From Dyadobacter linearis (GTDB taxonomy: Bacteria; Bacteroidota; Bacteroidia; Cytophagales; Spirosomataceae), in contig NZ_CAJRAU010000004.1 of NCBI RefSeq assembly GCF_907165045.1, positions 310,001-374,000 of the forward strand: a DNA stretch of 64,000 nucleotides. Reading direction: 5' to 3'. This document shows, piece by piece, positions 44,626-53,929 of the stretch. The notes under the pieces were generated by a model that saw nothing but the letters and a program-made list of their open reading frames with translations, searched no databases and was not told the origin of the DNA. Positions within the stretch are counted from its first letter, which is position 1. Every line of letters begins with the position of its first letter. The position numbers were made by a program, and so were the translations under genes.

Positions 44626-45138
44626 TTAAGATTCGCTTTCAGCCAGTGCCTGCTCGGCTTTTACTTCCGAAAGCGGCCGCATATTTGCTGGAATTTCCTG
44701 CTCCTTATCTTCTTCCGCAGTGTAAGGGAATACGTCCAGAATAGGTGTAAGGTTAATATCTGTCGTTTCGTAAGGGATTAAAAAGTTTTTCATGCTCTCA
44801 TTGATGCGGTCGAGCGCCTGCTGGATTCCGTCGGCATTTACGAGCATATAGTTCACGATTTTCTTCTCCTTGCCGCTTTTCTCATCCACTGAAAAATAGA
44901 TCACTTTCGCTTTAAACCACTGTTCACCTTCCTCATAGGCAAACAGGTCGGCAAGCCGCATGCGCGTAATGCTCGTCACGCTGAAATCGCTCGCGCCCGT
45001 CACAACCTGCTGATATAACCTGGCTTCTGATTCTGTGTAAGATACAGCGTCAACGAGATACACTTCATTGATCGTTTTCAAGCTTCCCGCCTCGTCTTCT
45101 TTTTGATACCTGATTTTTCCTAAATACCAGCTTGCCAT
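44626..45138 (-). CDS. DUF4494 family protein
   Basis: A 170-residue soluble protein of DUF4494, a family confined to Bacteroidota. Blocks are WYLGKIRYQKEDEAG, KTINEVYLVDAVSYTESEARL, the repeated EEGEQWFKAKVIYFSVDEKSGKEKKI region, and NYMLVNA. It looks like an RNA-binding or phage-type fold without known function; nothing else in the window explains it. No signal peptide. It has its own terminator and diverges from the lipoprotein gene. Confidence 0.8.
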   Translation of the reverse strand: MASWYLGKIRYQKEDEAGSLKTINEVYLVDAVSYTESEARLYQQVVTGASDFSVTSITRMRLADLFAYEEGEQWFKAKVIYFSVDEKSGKEKKIVNYMLVNADGIQQALDRINESMKNFLIPYETTDINLTPILDVFPYTAEEDKEQEIPANMRPLSEVKAEQALAESES

Positions 45139-45280
45139 AAATTATTTCGGATTGAATTAATAAAGTCTGCAAATGTAGACGCTTGCTTCAACGGCGCAAA
45201 AAAATATAGTTGGAAAGTAATAATCCCCAAACGCAGTATGCGTTCTGATACCTACTGTTTAACTTGCAAAAAATTTTATA

Positions 45281-45919
45281 ATGAAAAAGAACCTATCTAT
45301 TGGTTTAGTCGTGCTGATTGCGGGCCTTTTATCGGCCTGCGGTGTTGGAAAACAGGTTTCTGAGGCGAAAACTTTCGGGGAATGCAAATACGATATCAAG
45401 TCTGTCGACAGTGTTTATCTTGCCGGAATTGACGTTAGGGAATTTAAAAATCTTCGCAGTTTCAGCGATTTCGATCTTGCCAAACATCCTGGCCTTGCAT
45501 TGGCATTGCTGAGAAAAAACGTGCCGCTCGATCTGCGGGTTAATCTTGATATTACCAATCCTACAAAGAAACGCGCCGCTATTAACCAGCTGGAATACAA
45601 AGTGTTGCTTACCAATAACGAGATATTCAACGGATACCTGAGCCAGCTGATCGAAGTAATGCCCGGCACCGGAAGTACCCGCGTTCCTATAAAGCTGAAT
45701 GCCAATGCGTACCAGTTACTTACCAACGATCAAACGCGCGATAGTTTTGTGAATATGATCCTTTCATTGACCGGAAGATCCGACGCAAAACCGACGAAAT
45801 TTACTGTAAAAGTGAAGCCTACGCTGGATATTGCAGGCAAGCAGATCGACTACCCCGGCTATATTACCTTCGAAAAGGAGATTACCAGCCAGATGATCAC
45901 CGGCATTCAGAACCGGTAA
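45281..45919 (+). CDS. LEA14/NDR1-like lipoprotein
   Basis: A 212-residue lipoprotein with the lipobox LLSACGVG (Cys about residue 20). The mature part resembles LEA type 2 (WHy) domains: VPLDLRVNLDITNPTKKRAAINQLEYKVLLTN, shown by VNLDITNPTKKRAAI and YKVLLTNNEIFNG, a fold found in membrane-associated stress proteins. The specific role is unknown. The gene diverges from DUF4494 and precedes a large membrane protein gene by 27 bases. Confidence 0.78.
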   Translation: MKKNLSIGLVVLIAGLLSACGVGKQVSEAKTFGECKYDIKSVDSVYLAGIDVREFKNLRSFSDFDLAKHPGLALALLRKNVPLDLRVNLDITNPTKKRAAINQLEYKVLLTNNEIFNGYLSQLIEVMPGTGSTRVPIKLNANAYQLLTNDQTRDSFVNMILSLTGRSDAKPTKFTVKVKPTLDIAGKQIDYPGYITFEKEITSQMITGIQNR

Positions 45920-45946
45920 GCGGATTACGTCAATTAAATATATGTT

Positions 45947-47767
45947 TTGAAGCTATTTTTAGATAACCCTCATTTATCAGCCTATTTCGGACTTGTTGCT
46001 GTCCTGTTTATATCATTTGGCGCTTCATTTTTTATTCCGAAATTTTCAGTAGCCAGGAAGTGGCTTGGGATGAGTCTGATTTTTGTTCCGGTCATCTATT
46101 TCTTCCTGATCCTCGACGCGCACCTGGTCAATATTCCGTTTACCGACGATTTCAATCTGCTCGAAACGGTTTACAATTTTCAGCACGCGCCCGATTTTAC
46201 CAGCAAGATCAAGGTACTTTTTGAACAGGTTAACCAGCATCGTTTCGCCTTCGAGCGCATTGTGATGCTGGTTATGGTTTTTTTTACGGGGACCGTAAAT
46301 ATCAAGGCACAGATCCTGATCGGCAATCTTGCCCTGCTGGGAATGGCGTACCTTTTGTTCAAATCCCTCAAAAAGGAGAGCCTTTCCTTCTACTATTTCA
46401 TCCCGGTTCCGTATCTGCTTTTCAGTCTTATTTACTGGGAAAACGCCTACTGGGGAATAGCCGCACTTCAAAATACACCGCTGATATTCTTCGCTTTTCT
46501 CACAGCTTATGCGGTAGGTAAGGGGGACAACAGGGGGTATATTCTAGGAATTGCAGCCGCATTACTGACAACTTTCACGAGTGGAAGCGGATTGCTGGCG
46601 TGGATTATCGGCTTTGTAATTCTGTTGTTTCAAAAGCGATTTAAGCTGGCAGCCGGCTGGATATTGGCTGCTGTTTTGATTATACTATTCTATTTCCTAT
46701 TTGATTATCAGGTAGTTCCTGCAACCGGCGAAAAGGTCTGGACGCATTCCTTGTTCAATTTTATATTCGTATTGGGCTTTTGGGGAAATGGTTTGTACCT
46801 CGATATCCGCCACCCGCTCGTCTCCCAATTTCATCCGGACCTGATCCTGTGCGTGCTTTTGGGAGGATTGATTTTCCTGCTGTTCCTGGCCTGGTTTCTG
46901 CGCATCCTTACCCGTAGAATTACGGTTTGGAGCGATTGGTTTTTGTGGGGCGCAATGATGTTTTCGATGGGTACCGGCGCGATGTTCGTTATCAGCCGGC
47001 CACTGAACAATTACTTTATGTTTGGTGGAAATGTGTTCTCGCGGAGGTATATGATCTTCGGGGTTGCATTGCTGGCCACGGTTTATATTTGTCTTATTAT
47101 TTTGGTTAAAAATTGGCAGATATGGCGGAAATGGATCGCAGTACTGGTTGGAGCGAGCTTTGTGATACTCAATTTCGTAAGCTACTATTTATCGATTGTG
47201 CAGGTCAGAAAAATGCACGACGATCTCGTGATAGACAGTTACCACTGGAAAAACTATAGCACCTTTCTCACAGCAGGCGATCTGTTTGGTGATATCCCGT
47301 TTTGGAACCACCCGACCAGAATGAAAAACCTCGTCAATGCGTTGGAATCACAAGGTCTGACTGATTTTTATCAGTTTAATACCATTCCCCCGCATCAGGA
47401 ACTTCTTACCAAAACTAATACGGGGCGCAAGTTTAGCGGTAATTTCAATGCTACTTTTCACTATCGGAATACAGACAATAATATACCGACGAGATATTAC
47501 AGGTTTACAGTAAATCCGGCGGCGGGCTCGGTTGCACCTTCCTATTTCGTGTTCAGTTCGGACACATTAAATCTGGTTTTGCCCGCGGTGCCCGTACCGA
47601 ACAAGTTTGGCGATTTCATGAAAACCGGCTCCTATTATGGAGATTCCTATCAATATGGACTTTTCAACTTAAAACTTCCGAAAGGTCAGTTCAGGGTTTA
47701 TATTTTGACAAAAGCACAGGAAGACTGGAAATCAGAATTTACGGGAAAGTCGATCGTTATTAAATAG
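45947..47767 (+). CDS. Large polytopic membrane protein, possible GT-C-like glycosyltransferase
   Basis: A 606-residue protein with about ten to eleven transmembrane helices in the first 430 residues, then a C-terminal extracytoplasmic part of about 160 residues with beta-rich sequence. The first loop after helix 2 has PFTDDFNLLETV, an acidic motif in the position where GT-C polyprenol-dependent glycosyltransferases bear their catalytic Asp, and the next loop has EQVNQHRFAFER. I do not recognise a named family, so the glycosyltransferase reading is only a suggestion. The start is a TTG at 45947; ATG at 45942 runs at once into a stop. It follows the LEA-like lipoprotein by 27 bases. Confidence 0.6.
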   Translation: MKLFLDNPHLSAYFGLVAVLFISFGASFFIPKFSVARKWLGMSLIFVPVIYFFLILDAHLVNIPFTDDFNLLETVYNFQHAPDFTSKIKVLFEQVNQHRFAFERIVMLVMVFFTGTVNIKAQILIGNLALLGMAYLLFKSLKKESLSFYYFIPVPYLLFSLIYWENAYWGIAALQNTPLIFFAFLTAYAVGKGDNRGYILGIAAALLTTFTSGSGLLAWIIGFVILLFQKRFKLAAGWILAAVLIILFYFLFDYQVVPATGEKVWTHSLFNFIFVLGFWGNGLYLDIRHPLVSQFHPDLILCVLLGGLIFLLFLAWFLRILTRRITVWSDWFLWGAMMFSMGTGAMFVISRPLNNYFMFGGNVFSRRYMIFGVALLATVYICLIILVKNWQIWRKWIAVLVGASFVILNFVSYYLSIVQVRKMHDDLVIDSYHWKNYSTFLTAGDLFGDIPFWNHPTRMKNLVNALESQGLTDFYQFNTIPPHQELLTKTNTGRKFSGNFNATFHYRNTDNNIPTRYYRFTVNPAAGSVAPSYFVFSSDTLNLVLPAVPVPNKFGDFMKTGSYYGDSYQYGLFNLKLPKGQFRVYILTKAQEDWKSEFTGKSIVIK

Positions 47768-47787
47768 AATACTATTAAACCCCTCTC

Positions 47788-48552
47788 ATGCAGATACTTA
47801 CCTACAATCTGAACGGAATCAGGGCCGCTCTAAAAAACGGACTGATTAGTTGGCTGAGCACTACACCTGCCGACATTTTGTGTTTTCAGGAAGTAAAAGC
47901 TACGCCCGATGTGGTAGATCTTTCCGGTTTCGAAGCCTTAGGCTACGAGCTGGTAGGCTGGCATTCTGCGGAGAAAAAAGGTTACAGCGGCGTCGCTATA
48001 TTTTCCAAAATAAAAGCCGATTTCGTGCAGGCGGGATGTTCCATTCCGGCTTATGATCGGGAGGGAAGGGTGCTGCGGGCTGATTTTGGGGATATTACGA
48101 TATTGAACTGCTACTTTCCCTCTGGTACGAGCGGTGAGATCAGGCAGTCTGTCAAAATGACTTTCCTAGAAGATTTCTTTGTCTGGGCCAATGAACTGCG
48201 TAAAGAGCGGCCCAACCTGATCATCTGCGGCGACTATAACATTGCACATACCGAGATCGATATTCATGATCCTGTTCGGAATAAAAAATCGTCGGGCTTT
48301 TTGCCTGAGGAGCGGGCGTGGATGACGAAATGGTTTGGCAACGGATTTACTGACGCATTCCGATTCAAGAATCCCGGATTACGGGAATATTCGTGGTGGA
48401 CCTACCGCGCCGGTGCGAGAGCGAATAACAAAGGCTGGCGGATCGATTACATTTCCGTCGCCGACACGATCCAGGATCGCATTGTCGCAAGCCGGCAATA
48501 CAATGATGCTGTCCATTCGGACCATTGTCCGGTGTGGTTGGAAATTCAATAG
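47788..48552 (+). CDS. xth: Exodeoxyribonuclease III (AP endonuclease)
   Basis: A 254-residue ExoIII-family nuclease of base-excision repair. LTYNLNGIRAAL opens the family, FQEVKA carries the metal-binding Glu, CGDYNIAHTEIDI carries the catalytic Asp and Asn, and SDHCPVWLEI contains the terminal Asp-His pair. Length and order are typical. No signal peptide. It follows the large membrane protein gene by 20 bases. Confidence 0.94.
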   Translation: MQILTYNLNGIRAALKNGLISWLSTTPADILCFQEVKATPDVVDLSGFEALGYELVGWHSAEKKGYSGVAIFSKIKADFVQAGCSIPAYDREGRVLRADFGDITILNCYFPSGTSGEIRQSVKMTFLEDFFVWANELRKERPNLIICGDYNIAHTEIDIHDPVRNKKSSGFLPEERAWMTKWFGNGFTDAFRFKNPGLREYSWWTYRAGARANNKGWRIDYISVADTIQDRIVASRQYNDAVHSDHCPVWLEIQ

Positions 48553-48640
48553 GGCACTTCGTCCTTTCACCAGCGATAACAAATTCATCCCTGCGGCTTT
48601 TTTCGTATTTTTGATCAGAGCAGCTTTTACTCAAAACGTT

Positions 48641-49225
48641 ATGGAACTGCAACTGCCTATGACACTGAAAATGGGGAATCTAATGAACGAGGAGAAATTC
48701 TTTCAGTTCTGTCAAATGAACGACACACTAGAGCTCGAAAGAGACGCGCAAGGAAATGTTATTGTTATGTCTCCAACAGGATCTTTTACAGGTGGCTTTA
48801 ATTCAAAAATTCTCATTGAGTTGGGGATATGGAATAAAGAAAATGGTTTTGGCGAAGTTTTTGACTCGTCAACAGGTTTCACACTACCAAATGGCGCAGT
48901 TCGTTCGCCGGACGTTTCCTGGGTACGCAGCGATCGCTGGGATAGTCTTTCGATCGAGCAGCAGGAAAAGTTCGCGCCGGTTTGCCCCGATTTCATAATT
49001 GAGATCCGTTCCCAATCTGACGGACTGCGATATCTAATTGATAAAATGGACGAATACATCGCAAGCGGTACGCAGCTCGCCTGGCTGATAGACCGGTTTG
49101 ACAAGAAAGTCTACATTTACAGAGCCGATAGAACGATCGTGCTGCACGAAAGTATCCACATCAAACTCTCCGGCGAGTCGGTACTGCCCGGTTTTGAGCT
49201 GGATCTGTCAGCCGTATTGAAGTAA
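48641..49225 (+). CDS. Uma2 family endonuclease (DUF820)
   Basis: A 194-residue Uma2-type PD-(D/E)XK nuclease fold. The N-terminal ELERDAQGNVIVMSPTG block and the catalytic region with SPDVSWV followed by CPDFIIEIRSQSD fit the family (Asp, Glu and a basic residue), ending in KKVYIYRADRTI. Targets are unknown; many genomes carry many copies. I start at ATG 48641; the frame stays open upstream to 48335 but that part lies within xth and is not family-like. It is not adjacent to a mobile element. Confidence 0.82.
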   Translation: MELQLPMTLKMGNLMNEEKFFQFCQMNDTLELERDAQGNVIVMSPTGSFTGGFNSKILIELGIWNKENGFGEVFDSSTGFTLPNGAVRSPDVSWVRSDRWDSLSIEQQEKFAPVCPDFIIEIRSQSDGLRYLIDKMDEYIASGTQLAWLIDRFDKKVYIYRADRTIVLHESIHIKLSGESVLPGFELDLSAVLK

Positions 49226-49255
49226 TTCACCCAGCAGCGACTAAACGATTCTCTT

Positions 49256-49852
49256 TTGTTTCAATACTACCTCATTTACAAGCCTTTCGGCATGCTTTCT
49301 CAGTTCACACGGGAAGGTGACCATGCGACACTCGCAGATTCTGATTTCACTTTTGCCAAAGATATTTATCCGGTCGGCCGGCTGGATGCAGACAGTGAAG
49401 GTCTTCTATTGCTTACCAATGATAATTATCTCAAAACAAAATTACTGGAACCCCGGAACAAGCACACCAGAACGTACTTTGTGCAGGTGGAAGGCCAGGT
49501 TTCGGAGGAGGCCTGCGAGCAGCTTTCCGCAGGCGTGGATATCAGTATCAATGGTAAATCATACCGCACGCTTCCTGCAAAAGCACATTTGATTGCGGAG
49601 CCCGTGCTGCCGGAAAGGAATCCGCCGATCCGATTTCGTCAGAACATACCCACTTCCTGGCTCTCACTGACACTTCGGGAAGGCAAAAACAGGCAGGTAC
49701 GCAGAATGACTGCGGCAGTGGGCTTTCCTACGCTACGATTAGTCCGCTGGTCCATCGGAAAATTTTCTCTGGCTGATAAAAACGGAAATTTTCCTAACAA
49801 TGGGGACGTATGGGAAGTTATGCCTTCGGAGGTCGGACGTTTCTACGAATGA
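49256..49852 (+). CDS. rluE: rRNA pseudouridine synthase (RluE-like)
   Basis: A 198-residue RsuA/RluE-group pseudouridine synthase lacking the N-terminal S4 domain. The catalytic motif is GRLDADSEGLLLL with the nucleophilic Asp; LIYKPFGMLSQFT is the first block and REGKNRQVRRMTAAVG the RNA-binding loop. The short form and the residues around the active site match RluE, which modifies U2457-type position of 23S rRNA. The start is a TTG. It precedes mutS. Confidence 0.85.
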   Translation: MFQYYLIYKPFGMLSQFTREGDHATLADSDFTFAKDIYPVGRLDADSEGLLLLTNDNYLKTKLLEPRNKHTRTYFVQVEGQVSEEACEQLSAGVDISINGKSYRTLPAKAHLIAEPVLPERNPPIRFRQNIPTSWLSLTLREGKNRQVRRMTAAVGFPTLRLVRWSIGKFSLADKNGNFPNNGDVWEVMPSEVGRFYE

Positions 49853-49886
49853 ACATTTCGGATGGTTACAAAACACTGCGTGCAGA

Positions 49887-49917
49887 CTTGGCAAACCGGA
49901 TAGAAGGCTTAATTTTG
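49887..49917 (+). promoter_or_regulatory. Promoter of mutS
   Basis: CTTG at 49887-49890 and TAATTTTG at 49910-49917 are separated by exactly 19 bases. The -7 is a full match and the -33 is 3 of 4. The leader is about 25 bases. Confidence 0.6.
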
Positions 49918-49948
49918 TAGATACCTGTTCTTAAAATAAGGCTGATAA

Positions 49949-52612
49949 TTGGCAAAGGCAAATAAAGAAACCCCGCTTAACAAACAATACAATCAGATCA
50001 AAGCGAAGTATCCGGGCGCATTGCTGCTATTCCGGGTCGGTGATTTTTATGAAACTTTTGGAGAAGACGCGATCAGGGCATCGAAAATTCTCGGAATTGT
50101 ACTTACCCGCCGGAATAATGGCGGCTCGCACGAAGAACTAGCAGGTTTTCCACACCATTCTCTCGACAACTATTTACCCAAACTCGTCCGAGCGGGCGAG
50201 CGCGTCGCTATTTGCGATCAGCTGGAAGATCCCGCAGCGGCAAAAGGCATTGTAAAAAGAGGGGTAACCGAGCTGGTCACGCCCGGCGTTTCTTATAACG
50301 ACAATGTACTGGATACCCGCCGAAACAATTACCTCGCGGCTGTCCACATAGGCGGCGACGACCTTTACGGGATCGCATTCCTTGACATTTCGACTGGGGA
50401 ATTCATGACTTCCCAAGGCAATGCAGCTTATATTGATAAGATGCTGCAAGGTTTTTCTCCTTCGGAAGTGCTCTTTTGCAAAAAACATAAGCAGGAGTTT
50501 AGTCAGCTTTTTGGCGGGAAATATCATACTTACCAGCTTGAAGACTGGTGCTTTGGCTACGATTACGGTTACGAGCAGCTGATCACGCATTTTCAAACCA
50601 CAACCCTGAAAGGATACGGTATTGAAGCAATGCAGCTGGGTATTGTCGCTGCTGGTGTGATCCTGCACTATCTCAAAGAAACAGAACACAGGGAAATAGC
50701 GCATATTGGTCGCATTACTCGGCTCGAAGAGGAAAAATACGTATGGCTAGACCGTTTTACAGTACGGAATCTTGAACTGATATATGCACAGCAGGAAGGT
50801 GGCGTTCCCCTGATCCAGATATTAGACCAGACAGTTACGCCAATGGGAGCCAGGTTGTTACGCAGGTGGATGGTGCTCCCTTTGAAAGATAAACTTCCGA
50901 TTGAAGAACGGCTGAATATCGTCGGGCATTTCCTGAATAACCGGGCTATACACGAATCGGTTGTCGGGTGTTTGAAACTGATCGGCGATCTTGAAAGATT
51001 GATTTCAAAAGTGGCGGTCAGAAGGATCAACCCGAAAGAGCTGGTTCAGCTGAAAAGGTCACTCACGCAGATCGGGCCGATTAAGGAAAGCTTGCATAAG
51101 TTGCTTGAAAAGGAACGTAAGAAGTTACAGAAAGATACCGACACCGAGCAGGCGCTTTCACCTGCATTGGAAGTATTGCTCAAATACGCCGATCAGCTGG
51201 ATACTTGTAAAGAACTGGTTGATAAGATCGAAAATGAACTGCGAGAAGACGCGCCGATCCTGTCTAACCAGGGTAGGATGATTAAAAAAGGCGTGGATGC
51301 CGAGCTTGACGAACTGCATGCAATATCTTACGAAGGCAAAGACTATCTCCTTCAATTGCAGAACCGGGAGATTGAAAGAACGGGGATTACCACGCTTAAA
51401 ATTGCCTATAACAAGGTTTTTGGCTACTATCTGGAAGTTACCCACGTGCACCAGAACAAAGTGCCTGCGGAGTGGATCAGGAAGCAAACGCTCGTTAATG
51501 CGGAACGTTACATTACCCCCGAATTAAAGGAATACGAGGAAAAGATTATCAATGCGGAGGACAGTATCTCTTCCATTGAATCCAGACTTTTCAATGAGAT
51601 CGTACTCGCTGCTACCCAGCACGTGGAGATCATTCAAAAGAATGCTGCGATCATTTCGTCGCTCGATGTGCTCAGTTCCTTTGCGACCGTCGCGGCTAAA
51701 AATAACTATGTAAAACCGGTTATTACAGAAGGTAATGTGCTGGATATCAAGCAAGGGCGGCATCCGGTCATTGAGCAGCAGCTTCCGGTAGGAGAAAGCT
51801 ACGTGCCCAATGATGTGTACCTGGACGATGCTTCTCAGCAGATCATTATCATCACCGGCCCAAATATGGCGGGTAAGTCGGCATTGCTGCGGCAAACTGC
51901 CCTGATCGTTTTAATGGCGCAAATGGGATGTTATGTGCCCGCGAAAGCAGCCTCGATTGGTTTGGTGGACAAGATTTTTACCAGGGTAGGGGCGAGTGAT
52001 AACCTGAGCCGGGGCGAAAGTACGTTTATGGTCGAAATGACCGAAACAGCGAGTATTCTTAATAACCTAAGTGACCGCAGCCTGATCCTGATGGACGAAA
52101 TTGGCCGCGGGACAAGTACTTATGATGGTGTTTCTATTGCCTGGGCGATTACCGAATATCTGCACAGCCAGAAGGAATGTCGGCCCAAGACCTTATTTGC
52201 TACACATTATCATGAACTGAATCAGCTTTCTGAAGATTTTCCAAGAATCAAGAATTTCAATGTGGCCGTGAAGGAGGTGGATAACAAAGTCATTTTTCTT
52301 CGCAAACTCAAGCCGGGCGGCAGTGCCCACAGTTTTGGTATTCACGTCGCGCAGATCGCCGGCATGCCGCAACCTATTGTGTTGAGAGCCAGCGAAATTA
52401 TGCAGCATCTTGAAAAAGAGCACGTGACGCAGGAACACAGCAAAAAGATCAAAGAAATCCCTAAGAACAATTTTCAGCTCAGCATTTTTGAACCGGCTGA
52501 CCCGAAAATGGAAGAGCTCAAAGAAAAACTCTCCCTGATCGACGTGAACACACTATCGCCTATTGAGGCGCTATTGAAGTTGAACGAGTTTCAAAAACTC
52601 ATTAAAAAATAA
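49949..52612 (+). CDS. mutS: DNA mismatch repair protein MutS
   Basis: An 887-residue MutS that recognises mismatches. The mismatch-binding FxE motif lies in LLFRVGDFYETFGEDA at residues about 25-40, the connector and lever domains follow, and the ATPase has Walker A TGPNMAGKSALLRQ (about residue 637), SRGESTFMVEMTE, Walker B ILMDEIGRGTSTYDG and TLFATHYHELNQL. The start is a TTG. Length is typical. A good Bacteroidota promoter precedes it, so it is expressed apart from rluE. MutL is not in the window. Confidence 0.96.
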   Translation: MAKANKETPLNKQYNQIKAKYPGALLLFRVGDFYETFGEDAIRASKILGIVLTRRNNGGSHEELAGFPHHSLDNYLPKLVRAGERVAICDQLEDPAAAKGIVKRGVTELVTPGVSYNDNVLDTRRNNYLAAVHIGGDDLYGIAFLDISTGEFMTSQGNAAYIDKMLQGFSPSEVLFCKKHKQEFSQLFGGKYHTYQLEDWCFGYDYGYEQLITHFQTTTLKGYGIEAMQLGIVAAGVILHYLKETEHREIAHIGRITRLEEEKYVWLDRFTVRNLELIYAQQEGGVPLIQILDQTVTPMGARLLRRWMVLPLKDKLPIEERLNIVGHFLNNRAIHESVVGCLKLIGDLERLISKVAVRRINPKELVQLKRSLTQIGPIKESLHKLLEKERKKLQKDTDTEQALSPALEVLLKYADQLDTCKELVDKIENELREDAPILSNQGRMIKKGVDAELDELHAISYEGKDYLLQLQNREIERTGITTLKIAYNKVFGYYLEVTHVHQNKVPAEWIRKQTLVNAERYITPELKEYEEKIINAEDSISSIESRLFNEIVLAATQHVEIIQKNAAIISSLDVLSSFATVAAKNNYVKPVITEGNVLDIKQGRHPVIEQQLPVGESYVPNDVYLDDASQQIIIITGPNMAGKSALLRQTALIVLMAQMGCYVPAKAASIGLVDKIFTRVGASDNLSRGESTFMVEMTETASILNNLSDRSLILMDEIGRGTSTYDGVSIAWAITEYLHSQKECRPKTLFATHYHELNQLSEDFPRIKNFNVAVKEVDNKVIFLRKLKPGGSAHSFGIHVAQIAGMPQPIVLRASEIMQHLEKEHVTQEHSKKIKEIPKNNFQLSIFEPADPKMEELKEKLSLIDVNTLSPIEALLKLNEFQKLIKK

Positions 52613-52655
52613 TCCACTTTTATATCTACCAAAAACTCCTACTTCCTTTTATGTT

Positions 52656-53846
52656 ATGAAAAATTCAACGCGGTTTCAGTTGATGGCCATGATGTTCCTC
52701 CTCTACTTTATATGGGGATCGTGGTATGGGCAAATGAGTAAATACATGTTTACCGCCCTCAATGCGACCGGAGGCCAGGTAGGAAATGCATACGCAGCTT
52801 TTTCTATCGCACAGATTATCGCCCCGTTCTTCGTAGGCATGATCGCCGACCGGTACTTCGCGGCGCAAAAGGTTTTGGGCGTTTTAAGTATCGCCGGCGC
52901 AATCCTGCTTTACGTGCTTTCCGGCATTACCAGCGCCGACAATTTCTTCGGAATTATCCTGCTTTACTGTATCTCTTTCGCGCCGATGATGTCACTTACT
53001 ACTTCCATCGCGATGCAGCAAGTAACCAATTCTGAAAAAGATTTTCCTGCAATCCGCGTAATGGGAACGGTTTCCTGGATTGTTGTGACCAATATCATCG
53101 GTTTTTACGGCTTCGGCGACAGCGCGATGATCTTCAAAATCTCAATGGTAGCATCTGCGATTCTGGGTATCTATTCATTCTTCCTGCCCGATACCCCACC
53201 GAAACCAAGTGTGAAGAGTTCTTTCTCGGATATTATGGGTCTGGATGCATTCAAGCTCTTCAAAGACAGATCTTTCGCGATCTTCTTTATCTCTTCGCTA
53301 CTCATTTGTATCCCTCTTTCATTCTACTACGCGATGGCCAACCCGTCATTGACCGACTCGGGAATGACTAACGTGGAAAACAAAATGTCGCTGGGACAAG
53401 CTTCGGAAGTTGTATTTATGCTTCTTATTCCGCTAGCTTTCAGCAGATTAGGCGTTAAATGGATGTTGATCGTCGGTTTGATCGCGTGGATAATCCGCTT
53501 TGTAGGATTTGGTTATGGAGATGCGAACAGCGAATGGTTATTGTATCTCGCAATTATCCTGCACGGTGTTTGCTACGATTTCTTCTTCGTAACCGGACAA
53601 ATTTATACCGACAGCAAAGCGGGAGAAAAATATCGTTCTTCTGCTCAGGGATTGATCTCTATTGCCACTTATGGTATCGGAATGGGGATCGGCTCGTGGC
53701 TGGCAGGACTTGTTGCTGACATGTACACTGTGAATGGCGTGAAAGACTGGACCAGCATCTGGATGGTTCCGGCGGGAATCGCAGCCGTAGTACTGGTACT
53801 TTTCGTTTTGTTCTTTAAGGATAATAAAATAAAAGCAACTGCCTGA
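52656..53846 (+). CDS. MFS nucleoside transporter (NupG-like)
   Basis: A 396-residue, 12-helix transporter of the nucleoside:H+ symporter family. LMAMMFLLYFIWGSWYGQMSKY, FVGMIADRYFAAQKV and FAPMMSLTTSIAMQQ are shared with NupG/XapB; the loop motif DRYFAAQ replaces the usual DRxGRR. The substrate may be a nucleoside or similar. It stands alone after mutS and ends at a terminator. No close neighbours explain its regulation. Confidence 0.85.
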   Translation: MKNSTRFQLMAMMFLLYFIWGSWYGQMSKYMFTALNATGGQVGNAYAAFSIAQIIAPFFVGMIADRYFAAQKVLGVLSIAGAILLYVLSGITSADNFFGIILLYCISFAPMMSLTTSIAMQQVTNSEKDFPAIRVMGTVSWIVVTNIIGFYGFGDSAMIFKISMVASAILGIYSFFLPDTPPKPSVKSSFSDIMGLDAFKLFKDRSFAIFFISSLLICIPLSFYYAMANPSLTDSGMTNVENKMSLGQASEVVFMLLIPLAFSRLGVKWMLIVGLIAWIIRFVGFGYGDANSEWLLYLAIILHGVCYDFFFVTGQIYTDSKAGEKYRSSAQGLISIATYGIGMGIGSWLAGLVADMYTVNGVKDWTSIWMVPAGIAAVVLVLFVLFFKDNKIKATA

Positions 53847-53873
53847 TCGTCAGGTTTTAATATGCAACGCATT

Positions 53874-53905
53874 AAAAAACCCTGGAAGCAATTCCAGGGT
53901 TTTAT
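53874..53905. terminator. Bidirectional terminator between the nucleoside transporter and RRM genes
   Basis: AAAAAACCCTGGAA pairs with TTCCAGGGTTTTAT over a 4-base loop; A and T runs on both sides. Confidence 0.92.
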
Positions 53906-53929
53906 TTGTTTATTTCGGATTAAGAATTA

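Noticed and set aside
48335-48640. N-terminal extension of the Uma2 nuclease
   Set aside because: It lies inside xth in another frame and family similarity begins only at the ATG at 48641.
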